A stretch of 64,000 bases of DNA from Limnochorda sp. LNt (GTDB lineage Bacteria; Bacillota; Limnochordia; Limnochordales; Geochordaceae). Shown piece after piece: positions 35,661-49,394 of the stretch. The first letter of the stretch is position 1. Every line of letters starts with the position of its first letter. Location: NCBI RefSeq assembly GCF_035593265.1, contig NZ_CP141614.1, forward strand, positions 558,001 to 622,000. Direction: 5' to 3'. The position numbers and the translations under genes were made by a program. A model generated the notes under the pieces. That model made no database searches, was not told the origin of the DNA, and saw nothing but the letters and a program-made list of their open reading frames with translations.

Positions 35661-36143
35661 ATGCTCCGCATGAAGGTCAAGGTCGTCGGGATCGATCAAA
35701 ATACCATGGTCCCCGTGGTGGTCATCACCGACAGCGACGAGAAGGGGTTCATCCCCATCGTCATCGGGCCGCCCGAGGCTCAGGCCATCACCCTGGCTCT
35801 GGAGGGCAGCCGACCCCCTCGTCCCCTGACCCACGACCTGATGAAGAATCTCCTGGAGACCCTGGGCGCGAAGGTGGAGCGGGTCGTCATCTCGGAGCTG
35901 CGCGAGGAGACCTACTATGCCCGCATCTACCTCAGGACCAAGGACGGGCACGTCGATGTCGACGCGCGTCCCAGCGACGCCATCGCGCTGGCCCTTCGCA
36001 CGGACGCCCCCATCTTCATCTCCGAAGAGGTCGCAGCCAAGGCGCTCATCGCCAGCAAGCCCATCGACGACGAGGAGATGGAGGAGTTCCGCCGGTTCCT
36101 GGAAAAGCTGACGCCGGAGGACTTCCAGAAGCATCTCCAGTAG
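35661..36143 (+). CDS. DUF151 (bifunctional nuclease-family) protein
   Basis: 160 residues without signal peptide or helices. The conserved DUF151 core is visible: [22 protein letters not shown], then [21 protein letters not shown], and [17 protein letters not shown]. Plant and bacterial relatives are called bifunctional nucleases, but for most bacterial members activity is unproven. The gene has its own promoter. ATG 35661 follows GAGGGGTG at good spacing; GTG 35652 is an alternative. It precedes rho. Confidence 0.85.
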   Translation: MLRMKVKVVGIDQNTMVPVVVITDSDEKGFIPIVIGPPEAQAITLALEGSRPPRPLTHDLMKNLLETLGAKVERVVISELREETYYARIYLRTKDGHVDVDARPSDAIALALRTDAPIFISEEVAAKALIASKPIDDEEMEEFRRFLEKLTPEDFQKHLQ

Positions 36144-36259
36144 CGCCGCGTCGAGGCCGAATCGGATCTCCGAGGCGAGCGCGGGGTCCGTCTCTCCTGG
36201 CATCTTCGGGCGCCCGGTGCGGGCGCGCGACTCTCTGTGCTGACGGGAGCGAGCGACAG

Positions 36260-37528
36260 GTGACCATTGCCGAACTTCAGGCCAAGAGCAACACGGAGCT
36301 CCACGAGCTGGCCAAGGGGTTGGGGGTGACGGGCTACACCAAGCTGCGCAAGCGGGACCTGATCCGGGAGATCCTGCGAGCCGAGACGGAGAAAGAAGGC
36401 CTGACGCTGGTCGACGGCATCCTGGAGATCCTGCCGGACGGGTACGGCTTCCTGCGGGTGGCGGGCTACACGCCGGGTCCCAACGACGTCTACGTCTCGC
36501 CCTCCCAGATCCGTCGGTTCAGCCTCCGCACCGGGGACTCGGTCCTCGGACAGGTGCGGCCTCCCAAGGACAGCGAGCGCTATCACGCGCTGCTCAAGGT
36601 CGTCGCCGTCAACATGCTCGACCCCGACCGGGCCCTCAACCGGCCTCTCTTCGACGACCTCACCCCCGTCTACCCGCAGGAGCGCATCAAGCTCGAGGTG
36701 GGCCCCAAGGAGATCGCCATGCGGCTCATGGACATCATCTCGCCGCTCGGCAAGGGCCAGCGAGGGCTCATCGTCTCCCCGCCCAAGGCAGGAAAGACGA
36801 CGGTTCTCAAGAAAATCGCCAACAGCATAAGCGTCAACCACCCGGAGATCGACCTCATCGTGCTGCTGGTAGACGAGCGGCCCGAGGAGGTCACCGACAT
36901 GCGACGCTCGGTGGACGGCGAGGTGGTGGCCTCGACGTTCGACCTGCCGCCGGAGAATCACGTCCGGGTGGCGGACCTGGTGCTGGAGCGGGCCAAGCGC
37001 CTGGTGGAGCACGGGCGGGACGTGGTGCTGCTGCTCGACAGCCTGACGCGCCTGGCCCGGGCCAACAATCTGGTGGTGCCGCCGAGCGGGCGCACGCTCT
37101 CGGGCGGTGTCGACCCGGCGGCGCTTCACAAGCCCAAGCGCTTCTTCGGGGCCGCCCGCAAGTTGGAGGAGGGCGGGAGCCTGACCATCCTGGCCACCGC
37201 CCTGGTCGACACCGGCAGCCGCATGGACGAGGTGATCTACGAGGAGTTCAAGGGTACGGGCAACATGGAGGTGCACCTGGACCGGCGCCTCGCGGAGCGG
37301 CGGATCTTCCCCGCCATCGACATCTACCGGTCCGGCACCCGCAACGAGGAGCTGCTGCTGTCCGATCGGGAGCAGGACACCATGTTCATCCTGCGCAAGG
37401 CCCTGAGCTCCCTTGGGACCGCCGAGACCACGGACCTGCTCATCGACCGGCTGCTGCACACCAAGAGCAACCAGGAGTTCTGCGATCTCATCCTCAAGTC
37501 GACCTTCGCGGAGAACGTCCGGGCCTGA
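36260..37528 (+). CDS. rho: Transcription termination factor Rho
   Basis: 422 residues. It is the hexameric RNA-dependent helicase that ends transcription. The N-terminal Rho_N domain ([20 protein letters not shown]) is followed by a cold-shock-like RNA-binding domain ([14 protein letters not shown]) and a RecA-type ATPase domain with Walker A PPKAGKTT and [15 protein letters not shown]. The Q-loop/R-loop part ends with [19 protein letters not shown]. It starts at GTG 36260. Many intercistronic hairpins in this window lack T-tracts, which fits factor-dependent termination being important here. Confidence 0.96.
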   Translation: MTIAELQAKSNTELHELAKGLGVTGYTKLRKRDLIREILRAETEKEGLTLVDGILEILPDGYGFLRVAGYTPGPNDVYVSPSQIRRFSLRTGDSVLGQVRPPKDSERYHALLKVVAVNMLDPDRALNRPLFDDLTPVYPQERIKLEVGPKEIAMRLMDIISPLGKGQRGLIVSPPKAGKTTVLKKIANSISVNHPEIDLIVLLVDERPEEVTDMRRSVDGEVVASTFDLPPENHVRVADLVLERAKRLVEHGRDVVLLLDSLTRLARANNLVVPPSGRTLSGGVDPAALHKPKRFFGAARKLEEGGSLTILATALVDTGSRMDEVIYEEFKGTGNMEVHLDRRLAERRIFPAIDIYRSGTRNEELLLSDREQDTMFILRKALSSLGTAETTDLLIDRLLHTKSNQEFCDLILKSTFAENVRA

Positions 37529-37574
37529 GCCCGGCCGGCGGGGCGGCTGGGGGGCGAGGGGGGTAGGCGGACCG

Positions 37575-38792
37575 GTGCCGCCAGCGGCGACTCCGCCGGC
37601 ACAATCCAGCGACACCTCGGGCGAAGGGACGGAGGCCCACTGGCCGGGGCCGGCCTCCCGTGAGGGCTCCGCCCACGGCAAGGAGGGGCAGGGCCGGATC
37701 TCGGTTTCGCTGAGGAAGGCCGTCGCCGGGCTTCTGGTGGTGGCAGCCGGGGTGGCCGGCTGGATGCAGGGTGCTCCTCGCGAGGCCGACGTCGAGGACT
37801 CCGGCGAGGTGGCCAGCGAGGCCACGCGGCAGGGTGTCCCGTTGCTGCGCCGTCTGTGGCCTGCCATGCCGGAAGGAGGCCTGGCCGGCGAGCGAGACGT
37901 GGCCGCCCTGCTGGCCGAGGTGGAAGGCTTGGGCGAAAGGGGGCTGCTCGAGGGCCTCGACGCCACGGACCGGTCCGCCGGGCCGGCACCCCAGCCCCCG
38001 GCGGAGGCAGCCGAGCTGCCCCGCGAGGATGCTGCCCCCGACGAAGGTGGCACCCAGCCGGCCGGCCAATCGGTGCCCGTGCGGTTCTACACCCACCGGG
38101 TCCGCCAGGGGGAGACCCTTTGGGACATCGCCCGCCAGTACCGCACCGACGTCAACGCCATCGCCACGGCCAACGGCCTGTACGACGTCGACTACATCCG
38201 TCCAGGCCAGGTGCTGGAGGTGCCCAGCGTCCCCGGCGTCGTGCACACGGTCCAGCGTGGCGAGACGCTCTGGGAGATCAGCCGGATCTACGGCGTCAGC
38301 ATGCAGGCCATCCAGGAGGCCAACGGGCTGGCCTCGCCCGACGTGCTGCTGCCCTCGACGCGCCTGATCATCCCGGGTGCCACGGGGCCCGTCCTGGACC
38401 GGCTGGTGGTGGGCGGGCGACTCCAACGGGCGTTCTCGTGGCCCGTGCGCGGGCGGATATCGTCGCGGTTCGGCTGGCGCTGGGGACGCCAGCACGAGGG
38501 CGTCGACATCGCGGTGCCGACCGGCACCCCGGTGCGGGCGGCGGCCCCCGGCCGGGTGGTCTTCGCCGGATGGGGAGGCGGCTACGGGTACCTGATCAGC
38601 ATCGACCACGGGTCGGGGGTCGTCACACGGTACGCTCACAACTCCCGCCTGGTGGTGCGCGTGGGGCAACGGGTGGCACGCGGGCAGATCGTGGCGTACA
38701 GCGGCAACACGGGCAACTCCACCGGCCCGCACGTGCACTTCGAGATCCGCTATCGGGGGCGAGCCGTTGACCCGTTGCCGTATCTGCGCTGA
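37575..38792 (+). CDS. Membrane-anchored M23 peptidase with two LysM domains
   Basis: About 405 residues. One N-terminal helix (VAGLLVVAAGVAGWMQ) anchors the protein, followed by an acidic/Pro-rich linker. Two LysM repeats come next (HRVRQGETLWDIARQY and HTVQRGETLWEISRIY). The C-terminal M23 domain has the zinc ligands in HEGVDIA and HVHFEI. Such proteins cut peptidoglycan cross-links or, if regulatory, activate amidases; all metal ligands are present, so activity is expected. The start is uncertain: GTG 37575 is the first usable codon after rho, with a G-rich upstream stretch. Confidence 0.87.
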   Translation: MPPAATPPAQSSDTSGEGTEAHWPGPASREGSAHGKEGQGRISVSLRKAVAGLLVVAAGVAGWMQGAPREADVEDSGEVASEATRQGVPLLRRLWPAMPEGGLAGERDVAALLAEVEGLGERGLLEGLDATDRSAGPAPQPPAEAAELPREDAAPDEGGTQPAGQSVPVRFYTHRVRQGETLWDIARQYRTDVNAIATANGLYDVDYIRPGQVLEVPSVPGVVHTVQRGETLWEISRIYGVSMQAIQEANGLASPDVLLPSTRLIIPGATGPVLDRLVVGGRLQRAFSWPVRGRISSRFGWRWGRQHEGVDIAVPTGTPVRAAAPGRVVFAGWGGGYGYLISIDHGSGVVTRYAHNSRLVVRVGQRVARGQIVAYSGNTGNSTGPHVHFEIRYRGRAVDPLPYLR

Positions 38793-38800
38793 GGTGGCCT

Positions 38801-38828
38801 TTGCGCGGATCGGGCCCGATGGTATAAT
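38801..38828 (+). promoter_or_regulatory. Promoter for rpmE
   Basis: TTGCGC, a 16-bp spacer and a perfect TATAAT, just after the M23 peptidase stop and about 60 bp before the L31 start. Confidence 0.7.
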
Positions 38829-38887
38829 GGCCTGCGTGCGCCGGGTCCACCAGAGGCTCGGTGTCTGGGCAGGGAGCTGACGGAGCC

Positions 38888-39160
38888 ATGAAGCAGGGCG
38901 TCCATCCCGAGTACTACCTGACGACGGTCACGTGCGCCTGCGGCAACACGTTCGTGACCGGCTCGACCCGGCAAAACATCCGCGTCGAGGTCTGCTCGGC
39001 CTGCCATCCGTTCTACACGGGCACCCGGCAGACGGTGGTGACGTCGGGTGGCCGCATCGAGCGCTTCCAGCGCCAGGTGGAGCAGGCCAAGCAGGTGCAG
39101 GCGGCCCGGCGTGCCGCGGCTCGGGCCAGGACCGGGCGCTCGCGACGCACGGGCCGATAG
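38888..39160 (+). CDS. rpmE: 50S ribosomal protein L31, zinc-binding type
   Basis: 90 residues, longer than the usual 66-75 because of a basic Ala/Arg tail. The zinc cysteines are present as CACG and CSACH, making this the C+ form used when zinc is plentiful. [32 protein letters not shown] and GRIERFQR are typical. The start is ATG 38888 after a GGAG. It has its own promoter and a good terminator. Confidence 0.93.
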   Translation: MKQGVHPEYYLTTVTCACGNTFVTGSTRQNIRVEVCSACHPFYTGTRQTVVTSGGRIERFQRQVEQAKQVQAARRAAARARTGRSRRTGR

Positions 39161-39213
39161 GGGTCCGATGGGGCCGCGGCGGTCGTCGCCGTGGCGTCGG
39201 CAGCGCAGTCGGC

Positions 39214-39235
39214 GGGCCGGGGGAGACCCCGGCCC
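39214..39235 (+). terminator. Intrinsic terminator after rpmE
   Basis: A perfect 9-bp stem GGGCCGGGG/CCCCGGCCC with a GAGA loop, followed by a short T-rich tail (TTCCATTT). Confidence 0.75.
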
Positions 39236-39241
39236 TTCCAT

Positions 39242-39271
39242 TTGGATCGAGCGGGGATGTCGTGGTATCAT
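39242..39271 (+). promoter_or_regulatory. Promoter for the HTH/dehydrogenase-like pair
   Basis: TTGGAT, an 18-bp spacer and TATCAT, immediately after the rpmE terminator and about 45 bp upstream of the GTG start. Confidence 0.6.
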
Positions 39272-39315
39272 GGCGGTGGGTGTGCACAAAGACGTGCACG
39301 AGCGGAGCGTGGACG

Positions 39316-39858
39316 GTGGCCGAGTCGGCGGACCTGTTGCGGATCGGTGAGAAGCTGGTCTCGAGGGAGCGGCTGGCGAGAGCCATCGACCGCATGCTGG
39401 AGATGCGCGCCAGGGGCGCCTCCCAGCAGGAGGTGGCGCAGGCCTTCGGCGTGGACCGCAGCTTCGTCTCCCGCCTCGAGACCCTGGGCGAGGTGCGTCG
39501 GGGCGCCCGGGTGGCGGTCGTCGGCTTTCCGGTGCAAAACCCCCAGGAGCTGGGGCGAGCGGCCCAAGAGGCGGGGGCCGAGTGGGTCTGGTTGATGACC
39601 AACGAGGAGCGCTGGCGCTACGCCAGGGAGCGCCCCGGCGACCAGCTCTTCAACGAACTGATGGAGATCCTGTCGCGTCTGAGCCACTTCGATCGTGTCG
39701 TCTTCTTGGGGTCCGAGATGCGGATCCGCCTGGTGGAGGCCATCCTGGGCAGCGATCGTGTCATCGGGGTCACGCTGGGCCCCTCGCCCATCGCCGCAGA
39801 CGTGTACGTCGAGCCCGAGCGCATCGCGGCCATCGTGAGCGGGGTGAGGTCCCGGTGA
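39316..39858 (+). CDS. HTH-domain protein of a conserved two-gene module
   Basis: 180 residues. A helix-turn-helix near residues 30-55 (GASQQEVAQAFGVDRSFVSRL) is followed by an alpha/beta domain (RVAVVGFPVQNPQELG, EWVWLMTNEERWRYA, FDRVVFLGSEMRIR, DRVIGVTLGPSPIAADVY). I do not recognise an enzyme site in the second domain. It may bind a ligand and control its own operon. GTG 39316 follows a GGAG at proper spacing. Its stop overlaps the next start (GTGA), so the two products are made together. Confidence 0.75.
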   Translation: MAESADLLRIGEKLVSRERLARAIDRMLEMRARGASQQEVAQAFGVDRSFVSRLETLGEVRRGARVAVVGFPVQNPQELGRAAQEAGAEWVWLMTNEERWRYARERPGDQLFNELMEILSRLSHFDRVVFLGSEMRIRLVEAILGSDRVIGVTLGPSPIAADVYVEPERIAAIVSGVRSR

Positions 39859-40811
39859 AGCGGGTGGTGAGCGTAAGCCTGGGCTCGTCCAGGCGCGACC
39901 ATCGGTGGGAGACCGAGCTGGCCGGCCAGCGGGTGGTGGTGGAGCGCATCGGCACCGACGGCGACATGCGGCGCGCCATGGCCCTCATCCGGGAGCTGGA
40001 CGGCAAGGTGGACGCCATCGGACTCGGGGGCATCGACCTGTACATCCGGGCTGGCGACCGGCGATGGGCCTTCCGCGACGCCGTGCGGCTGGCGTCGGCT
40101 GCCCGTCAGACGCCGGTGGTCGACGGAGGCGGCCTCAAGGACACCCTGGAGCGATGGGTGGTGGAGTACCTCATCCGCGAGGCCGGCTGGTCCTTCGCAG
40201 GGCGCCGCACCCTGATGGTGCTGGCCGTGGATCGCTTCGGCATGGCAGAGGCCCTGGCCGCTGCCGGGGCCGATGTCATCTTCGGGGATCTCATCTTCGG
40301 GCTGGGCGTGCCCGTCCCCCTGCGATCGCTGCGCCAGCTCCAGGTGCTGGCGCGCCTGCTGGCGCCCGTCATCACCAAGCTGCCCTTCCAGCTCTTCTAT
40401 CCGACGGGCAAGAAGCAGGAGGTCATCGTGCCGCGCCACGGGCGCTTCTACCGGTGGGCCGAGATCATCGTGGGCGACTTCCACGCCATCCGCCGCTACA
40501 TGCCCCAGGATCTGCGCGGCAAGGTGGTCATCACCAACACGGTGACTCCCGGCGACGTCGAGGAGCTGCGGCGGCGGGGCGTCGGGGTGCTGTGCACGAC
40601 GACGCCTGACCTGGGAGGGCGCTCATTCGGCACCAACGTCCTGGAGGCGGCCCTGGTGGCCGTCAGCGGCCGGCGGCCCTCCGAGCTGAGCCGGCAGGAC
40701 TACCTGCGCCTGATCCAGGAGGCCCGCCTGCACCCCCGCATCGAGGTGCTGGCCCCCCAGGGCGCGTGGGGATTGCGACCCGAGTTGCGCCCGCACGGCG
40801 CCTGGACGTGA
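39855..40811 (+). CDS. Conserved protein annotated elsewhere as 'quinate 5-dehydrogenase' (activity unproven)
   Basis: 318 residues. The sequence (KRVVSVSLGSSRRDHRWET, RIGTDGDMRRAMALI, GLGGIDLYIRAG, VITNTVTPGDVEELRRRG) matches a Firmicutes family I remember being labelled quinate 5-dehydrogenase. I see no classical GxGxxG NAD loop and no shikimate-pathway neighbour, so the label is doubtful. An alternating beta/alpha pattern with ADVIFGDLIFGLGVPVPLRSL suggests a Rossmann-like or TIM-type fold. It is translationally coupled to the HTH protein and precedes greA. Confidence 0.65.
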   Translation: MKRVVSVSLGSSRRDHRWETELAGQRVVVERIGTDGDMRRAMALIRELDGKVDAIGLGGIDLYIRAGDRRWAFRDAVRLASAARQTPVVDGGGLKDTLERWVVEYLIREAGWSFAGRRTLMVLAVDRFGMAEALAAAGADVIFGDLIFGLGVPVPLRSLRQLQVLARLLAPVITKLPFQLFYPTGKKQEVIVPRHGRFYRWAEIIVGDFHAIRRYMPQDLRGKVVITNTVTPGDVEELRRRGVGVLCTTTPDLGGRSFGTNVLEAALVAVSGRRPSELSRQDYLRLIQEARLHPRIEVLAPQGAWGLRPELRPHGAWT

Positions 40812-40813
40812 TC

Positions 40814-40843
40814 TTGACAGGCTCGCGGCGGCGTGGCTATGAT
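40814..40843 (+). promoter_or_regulatory. Strong promoter for greA
   Basis: A perfect TTGACA, an 18-bp spacer and TATGAT, just after the preceding stop. The predicted leader is about 110 nt and contains a long perfect hairpin. Confidence 0.8.
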
Positions 40844-40877
40844 CACGCGGCTGCTGCGGGCTGCTCGTGCAGGTACG

Positions 40878-40917
40878 ACGAGCACTGGCGCTCCCGAGGG
40901 GCGGTGCCAGTGCTCGT
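40878..40917 (+). other. Long perfect hairpin in the greA 5' leader
   Basis: A 12-bp perfect stem, ACGAGCACTGGC paired with GCCAGTGCTCGT, closes a 16-nt loop about 30 nt into the predicted leader and about 45 nt before greA. No T-tract follows, so it is not a standard terminator. It may be a regulatory structure or a protein-binding site. Confidence 0.6.
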
Positions 40918-40960
40918 GCACTCTGTGGAGCGTCGGCAGGGGCCGTAGGCCTCGACAAGG

Positions 40961-41497
40961 ATGCAGGGGGGCGTGGATGCGGTGGCGGCCCAAAACGAGG
41001 GAGAGATCCTCCTCACTCCGGAAGGCCTGAGGCGACTGGAGCAAGAACTGGACTACCTGCGTACCGTCCGTCGTCCTCAGGTGGCCAACCGCATCAAGCA
41101 GGCACTGGAGTTCGGCGACATCTCGGAGAACGCGGAGTACGACGCCGCGAAGGAGGAGCAGGCGACCCTCGAGGCCCAGATCGCCCGTCTGGAGGCCATC
41201 CTGGGGCGGGCCCGCGTGGTGGAAGACGACGGCCTGGAGGGCGACGGGCAGCTGGTCACGGTCGGAGCCCGAGTGCGGCTCAAGGACCTTGAGACCGGCG
41301 AGGAGCTGGAGTTTACCCTGGTCAGCCCCGCCGAGGCCGATCCCTCGGAGAGCCGCCTCTCCTACGAGTCACCGGTGGGCAAGGCCATCCTGGGCCAGCG
41401 GGTCGGCAGCGTGGTGGAGGTCGACGCACCGGCCGGCAAGCTTCAGTACGAGGTGGTCGCCATCTCCCGCCCCGGTCAGGGGCCGACCAGCGGCTGA
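40961..41497 (+). CDS. greA: Transcription elongation factor GreA
   Basis: 178 residues, with about 12 extra N-terminal residues compared with the usual 158-165. It rescues backtracked RNA polymerase by stimulating transcript cleavage. The coiled-coil N-terminus (LTPEGLRRLEQELDYL, ALEFGDISENAEYDAAKEEQ) carries the acidic tip residues DxxE. The C-terminal domain has VGARVRLKDLETGEELEFTLV and SPVGKAILGQRVG. ATG 40961 is used; GTG 40973 is possible. It is followed 50 bp later by lysS. Confidence 0.95.
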   Translation: MQGGVDAVAAQNEGEILLTPEGLRRLEQELDYLRTVRRPQVANRIKQALEFGDISENAEYDAAKEEQATLEAQIARLEAILGRARVVEDDGLEGDGQLVTVGARVRLKDLETGEELEFTLVSPAEADPSESRLSYESPVGKAILGQRVGSVVEVDAPAGKLQYEVVAISRPGQGPTSG

Positions 41498-41547
41498 CGG
41501 GTCGACGCCAGGGGAGGGCCCAGGGCCACGAAAGCGAGGCAGCGCCC

Positions 41548-43050
41548 GTGTCCGCATCGCAGCGCTCCGACGACGACGCCGCTACTCCCCAGCCGCTCTC
41601 GCAACAGGTCGCCGTCCGCCGGGCCAAGCTGGCCAAGCTCAGGGCAGCGGGGGCGCCTCTGTACGGGCCTCCCTTTCGGCGGACCCATACCGCCGCGAGC
41701 GTCGTCGAGGATTTCTCGACCCTGGAGGGGCAGGAGGTGGCCGTGGTCGGGCGGCTGATGACGTTTCGCCGGCACGGCCGCATCGGCTTCGCCGACCTGT
41801 GGGACGCCTCGGGGCGGATCCAGCTCTACCTGCGCGAAGACCGCCTCGGTCCCGACTTCGCCACCTTCTTCGAGCTCGACCGGGGCGACATCGTCGGAGT
41901 CAAGGGGACGGTGACCAGGACCCGGCGCGGGGAGATCAGCGTCGAGGTCGGTGTCTACACGCCCCTGGTCAAGGCGCTGCAGCCACCCCCCGAGAAGTGG
42001 CACGGGCTCAAGGAGGTGGAGTTGCGCTATCGGCGTCGGTACGTCGATCTGCTGGCCAACCCCGACGTGCGCCGCCGATTCGCGTTGCGCTCGGCCATCA
42101 TCGGGGCCGTGCGGGAGTTCTTCGTCGCCGAGGGATTCTTGGAGGTGGAGACGCCCGTCCTCCATCCCGTGGCCGGGGGCGCCAACGCGCGTCCCTTCGT
42201 AACCCACCACAACGCCCTCGACATGGATCTCTACCTTCGCATCGCGCCCGAGCTCTACCTCAAGCGCCTGCTGGTCGGAGGCCTGGAGCGGGTCTTCGAG
42301 ATCGGCAAGAACTTCCGCAACGAGGGGATCTCCCCGCGTCACAACCCGGAGCACACGGCCCTGGAGGCCTACCTCGCCTTCGGCGACTGGCAGGACATGA
42401 TGGATCTGACGGAGCGCTGCGTGGCGTACGTCGCGCAGCGCTGCCTGGGCAGTCGCGTGGTGGAGTACGCAGGCAGGCGCCTCGACCTGACGCCGCCGTG
42501 GCCCAGGCTGTCGATGTTGGATGCCATTCACCGGTACGCCGGCATCGACCTTCGCTCGACGCGGGATCCCCGGGAGGCCCGGGAGGCGGCCCGGCGGGCG
42601 GGCATCGAGACGCCCCAGGGGACCACCTTCGGCGAGCTCGTCGCCGAGATCTTCGAGGCGCGGGTGGAGCCGGAGCTCTGGGGCCCCGTCTTCATCACCC
42701 ACTACCCCGTCGAGGTCTCGCCGCTGGCCCGCAGTCGACCGGACGATCCGGCATTTACCGAACGCTTCGAGCCGTACCTGGGCACGATGGAGATCGGCAA
42801 CGGCTTCTCGGAGCTCAACGATCCCGACGAGCAGCGGCGGCGCTTCGAGGCGCAGGCGGCGCGCCGGGCCAGGGGAGACGAGGAGGCGCACCCCTACGAC
42901 GCCGACTTCCTGCTCGCGCTCGAGTACGGCATGCCGCCGGCGGGTGGCCTGGGGATCGGCATCGACCGGCTGGTCATGGTGCTGACGGGTGTCCCCTCCA
43001 TCCGTGACGTGATCCTCTTTCCGCTGCTGCGGCCCGAGGAGCCCGGCTGA
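41548..43050 (+). CDS. lysS: Lysyl-tRNA synthetase, class II
   Basis: 500 residues. It charges tRNA-Lys. The OB-fold anticodon domain (EVAVVGRLMTFRRHGRIGF) precedes the class II core, with RSAIIGAVREFFVAEGFLEV (motif 1), KNFRNEGISPRHNPEHTALE (motif 2) and GLGIGIDRLVM (motif 3). It starts at GTG 41548. The stop lies 37 bp before the rRNA promoter, so readthrough into the rRNA operon is possible. Confidence 0.95.
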   Translation: MSASQRSDDDAATPQPLSQQVAVRRAKLAKLRAAGAPLYGPPFRRTHTAASVVEDFSTLEGQEVAVVGRLMTFRRHGRIGFADLWDASGRIQLYLREDRLGPDFATFFELDRGDIVGVKGTVTRTRRGEISVEVGVYTPLVKALQPPPEKWHGLKEVELRYRRRYVDLLANPDVRRRFALRSAIIGAVREFFVAEGFLEVETPVLHPVAGGANARPFVTHHNALDMDLYLRIAPELYLKRLLVGGLERVFEIGKNFRNEGISPRHNPEHTALEAYLAFGDWQDMMDLTERCVAYVAQRCLGSRVVEYAGRRLDLTPPWPRLSMLDAIHRYAGIDLRSTRDPREAREAARRAGIETPQGTTFGELVAEIFEARVEPELWGPVFITHYPVEVSPLARSRPDDPAFTERFEPYLGTMEIGNGFSELNDPDEQRRRFEAQAARRARGDEEAHPYDADFLLALEYGMPPAGGLGIGIDRLVMVLTGVPSIRDVILFPLLRPEEPG

Positions 43051-43086
43051 GAACGGCGGGGGAGGCGGGGAAGCTCAAATTGCCTC

Positions 43087-43115
43087 TTGCATTGTCGGCA
43101 GGGTCATGCTAGAAA
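43087..43115 (+). promoter_or_regulatory. rRNA operon promoter
   Basis: TTGCAT, a 17-bp spacer and TAGAAA with an upstream TGC (extended -10). The A+T-rich stretch just before it (CTCAAATTGCC) could act as an UP-like element. It is the only good promoter ahead of 16S. Confidence 0.65.
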
Positions 43116-43302
43116 TAGAGGTGCGCCGTGCGACGGCGCCCGGATCCATGTCACGAGCCGTTCGGCGACCTTCCACCGCTGGCTGAGCTGGCCGCTCGGC
43201 GCGCCTGACGCCAGGGCTTCCAGCAAGTGGGCCTTGCGGCGGGCGACGAGGCGGTGTAACGTAGGGTCTCGCCGCTCGGACATGGCGGCGGTGCTCCTTG
43301 AC

Positions 43303-43318
43303 AACTAAACAGTGAGCC
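43303..43318 (+). other. 16S processing stem, upstream strand
   Basis: AACTAAACAGTGAGCC pairs perfectly over 16 bp with 45109-45124 after 16S. This is the expected RNase III-type stem that loops out pre-16S rRNA. Confidence 0.8.
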
Positions 43319-43497
43319 GGACGCGAGGCGGGCCGAGGGAGGGTCAGCCTGGCGGTCGGTGGCGGGCCCAGGCCTGAAGAGGTCTGGTGATTCCGGAGCC
43401 AGGGTCTGGGAGTCGACGGTCGAGGGCTTGGCGCTGGTGCGGCGGGGCCAGCCTGCGGGCGGATGCCGGTGGGGGCCTGGCCGTGCTGGTGCGAGGC

Positions 43498-48263
<4,766 letters not shown>

Positions 48264-48305
48264 TGCGCCCGACTCGGCCGCCTCAAAAGGCGCCTCGCTT
48301 CCAAA

Positions 48306-48321
48306 CGCTGTGCAGTTTTCA
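48306..48321 (+). other. 23S processing stem, downstream strand
   Basis: CGCTGTGCAGTTTTCA is the exact reverse complement of 45178-45193, so the two flanks of 23S can form a 16-bp processing stem. Confidence 0.8.
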
Positions 48322-48350
48322 GGGCGCCGGCCCAAAACCCGGCGCCAAAG

Positions 48351-48470
48351 TTCCCGGTGGCCATGGCGGAGGGGTCCCACCCGTTCCCATGCCGAACACG
48401 GAAGTGAAAACCTCCAGCGCCTAGGGTACTGTGGGGGCCACCCCACGGGAGAGCGGGTCGCTGCCGGGAC
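48351..48470 (+). rRNA. 5S ribosomal RNA
   Basis: About 120 nt. CCCGTTCCCATGCCGAACAC and GGAAGTGAAAACCTCCAGCG are the diagnostic internal segments. The ends TCCCGG and CCGGGA pair to form helix I. It lies 88 nt after 23S. Confidence 0.95.
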
Positions 48471-48482
48471 GCTCTTGATCGG

Positions 48483-48549
48483 GTCACGGCCTCGATCCCA
48501 CGAATGGATCCCACGAAAGGGGTCCTGGGTCGAGGCCGTGACGTTTTTG
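48483..48549 (+). terminator. rRNA operon terminator
   Basis: GTCACGGCCTCGA pairs with TCGAGGCCGTGAC, extended by partial pairing, and is followed by GTTTTTGT. It is the strongest intrinsic terminator in the window and ends the rRNA transcript. Confidence 0.9.
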
Positions 48550-48550
48550 T

Positions 48551-48965
48551 GGCTCTGCGTAGCACGTCGTGGACTTCGGTGTCGTTTCCGTAGTCGGCAA
48601 GGGACGGGAGTTCACGGGCCTCTCCTACCAGTCTCTGCCAGTCCGGGAGCGGCAGTTTCTGGAAACGCTGCACTCTGCGGCATGAGAAGGACCGTAGCGC
48701 TCTGTGAAGGTCCTGGGTACACGAAGGGTACCCCTTAGGGGGTACTCGGGAACTGCAACAGGACGGGCTTTTCGGCGGGTGTCCGGGCGAAGGTTCACGC
48801 TCGCTTGTATCGGGCTCGGGTGCTCGCTGTCCTCCAGGGGAACCGCGGGTGTGCGGGCGCTCTGACGCGATGGCCCGGGCTCGCTGGCGGATCTGGGCCG
48901 GCTGAAGCAAAGGACGGGGCCGAGGTCGGACAGGCCCCTTTAGGGCTTGAGGGGGTTGCCGAACG
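48551..48965. other. Gene-poor gap after the rRNA operon
   Basis: About 415 bp without a gene I can support. The minus strand between about 48550 and 48680 reads openly (for example LPLPDWQRLVGEARELPSLA) and could be a decayed gene, but codon use is not convincing and I recognise no family. A small inverted repeat GTACCCC/GGGGTAC lies near 48728. Confidence 0.4.
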
Positions 48966-49394
48966 ATGCGGACGTCTGCGGGGGAAGGACGCCGGAACTC
49001 GCCCGAACCGGCTGTAAACTGGAGGAGCTCGTGGGCTCGGCGCGCGAGGCAGTTAAAGCAGGAGACGGCGGCGCTTTTCCTGGCCTACCGGGATCCCCGA
49101 GTCCCCTGGTACGCCAAAGCTTGGGCGGCGCTGGTGCTTGCCTACGCGCTCACCCCCATCGATCTCATTCCCGATCCGATTCCCGTGCTTGGGCAGCTCG
49201 ACGCCCTCCTTCTCATTCCCGTCGGCGTGCTGATTGCCCTGCGGCTCATCCCGCCAGCGGTCATGGCCGAGGCCCGGGAGAAGGCGGCGAGAGGGGTCGT
49301 CCTGCCAGTAAGCCGGGCGGGCGGCGTCATCGTCGTGGTGCTGTGGGTGGTTGTTGGAGCCGGTGATAAACTGGCTCTCCCGCAAATGTGGTGA
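48966..49394 (+). CDS. DUF1232 (YkvA-like) membrane protein, C-terminus altered by an IS
   Basis: 142 residues. The DUF1232 signature is clear: [20 protein letters not shown], then [19 protein letters not shown] and a second helix [16 protein letters not shown], with another helix near the end. These small membrane proteins have no firm function. The last eight residues (KLALPQMW) and the stop codon are supplied by the terminal inverted repeat of the adjacent ISL3-type element, so the native C-terminus has been replaced. The start ATG 48966 is tentative. Confidence 0.75.
   Translation: MRTSAGEGRRNSPEPAVNWRSSWARRARQLKQETAALFLAYRDPRVPWYAKAWAALVLAYALTPIDLIPDPIPVLGQLDALLLIPVGVLIALRLIPPAVMAEAREKAARGVVLPVSRAGGVIVVVLWVVVGAGDKLALPQMW

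Larger units (their letters stand above)
43051..43497 (+). other. rRNA operon leader region
   Basis: No gene. It holds the rRNA promoter, a stretch TGCTCCTTGAC resembling a boxA-type antitermination site near 43292, and the upstream half of the 16S processing stem at 43303-43318. The remaining bases are GC-rich leader with no further feature I can name. Confidence 0.65.
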
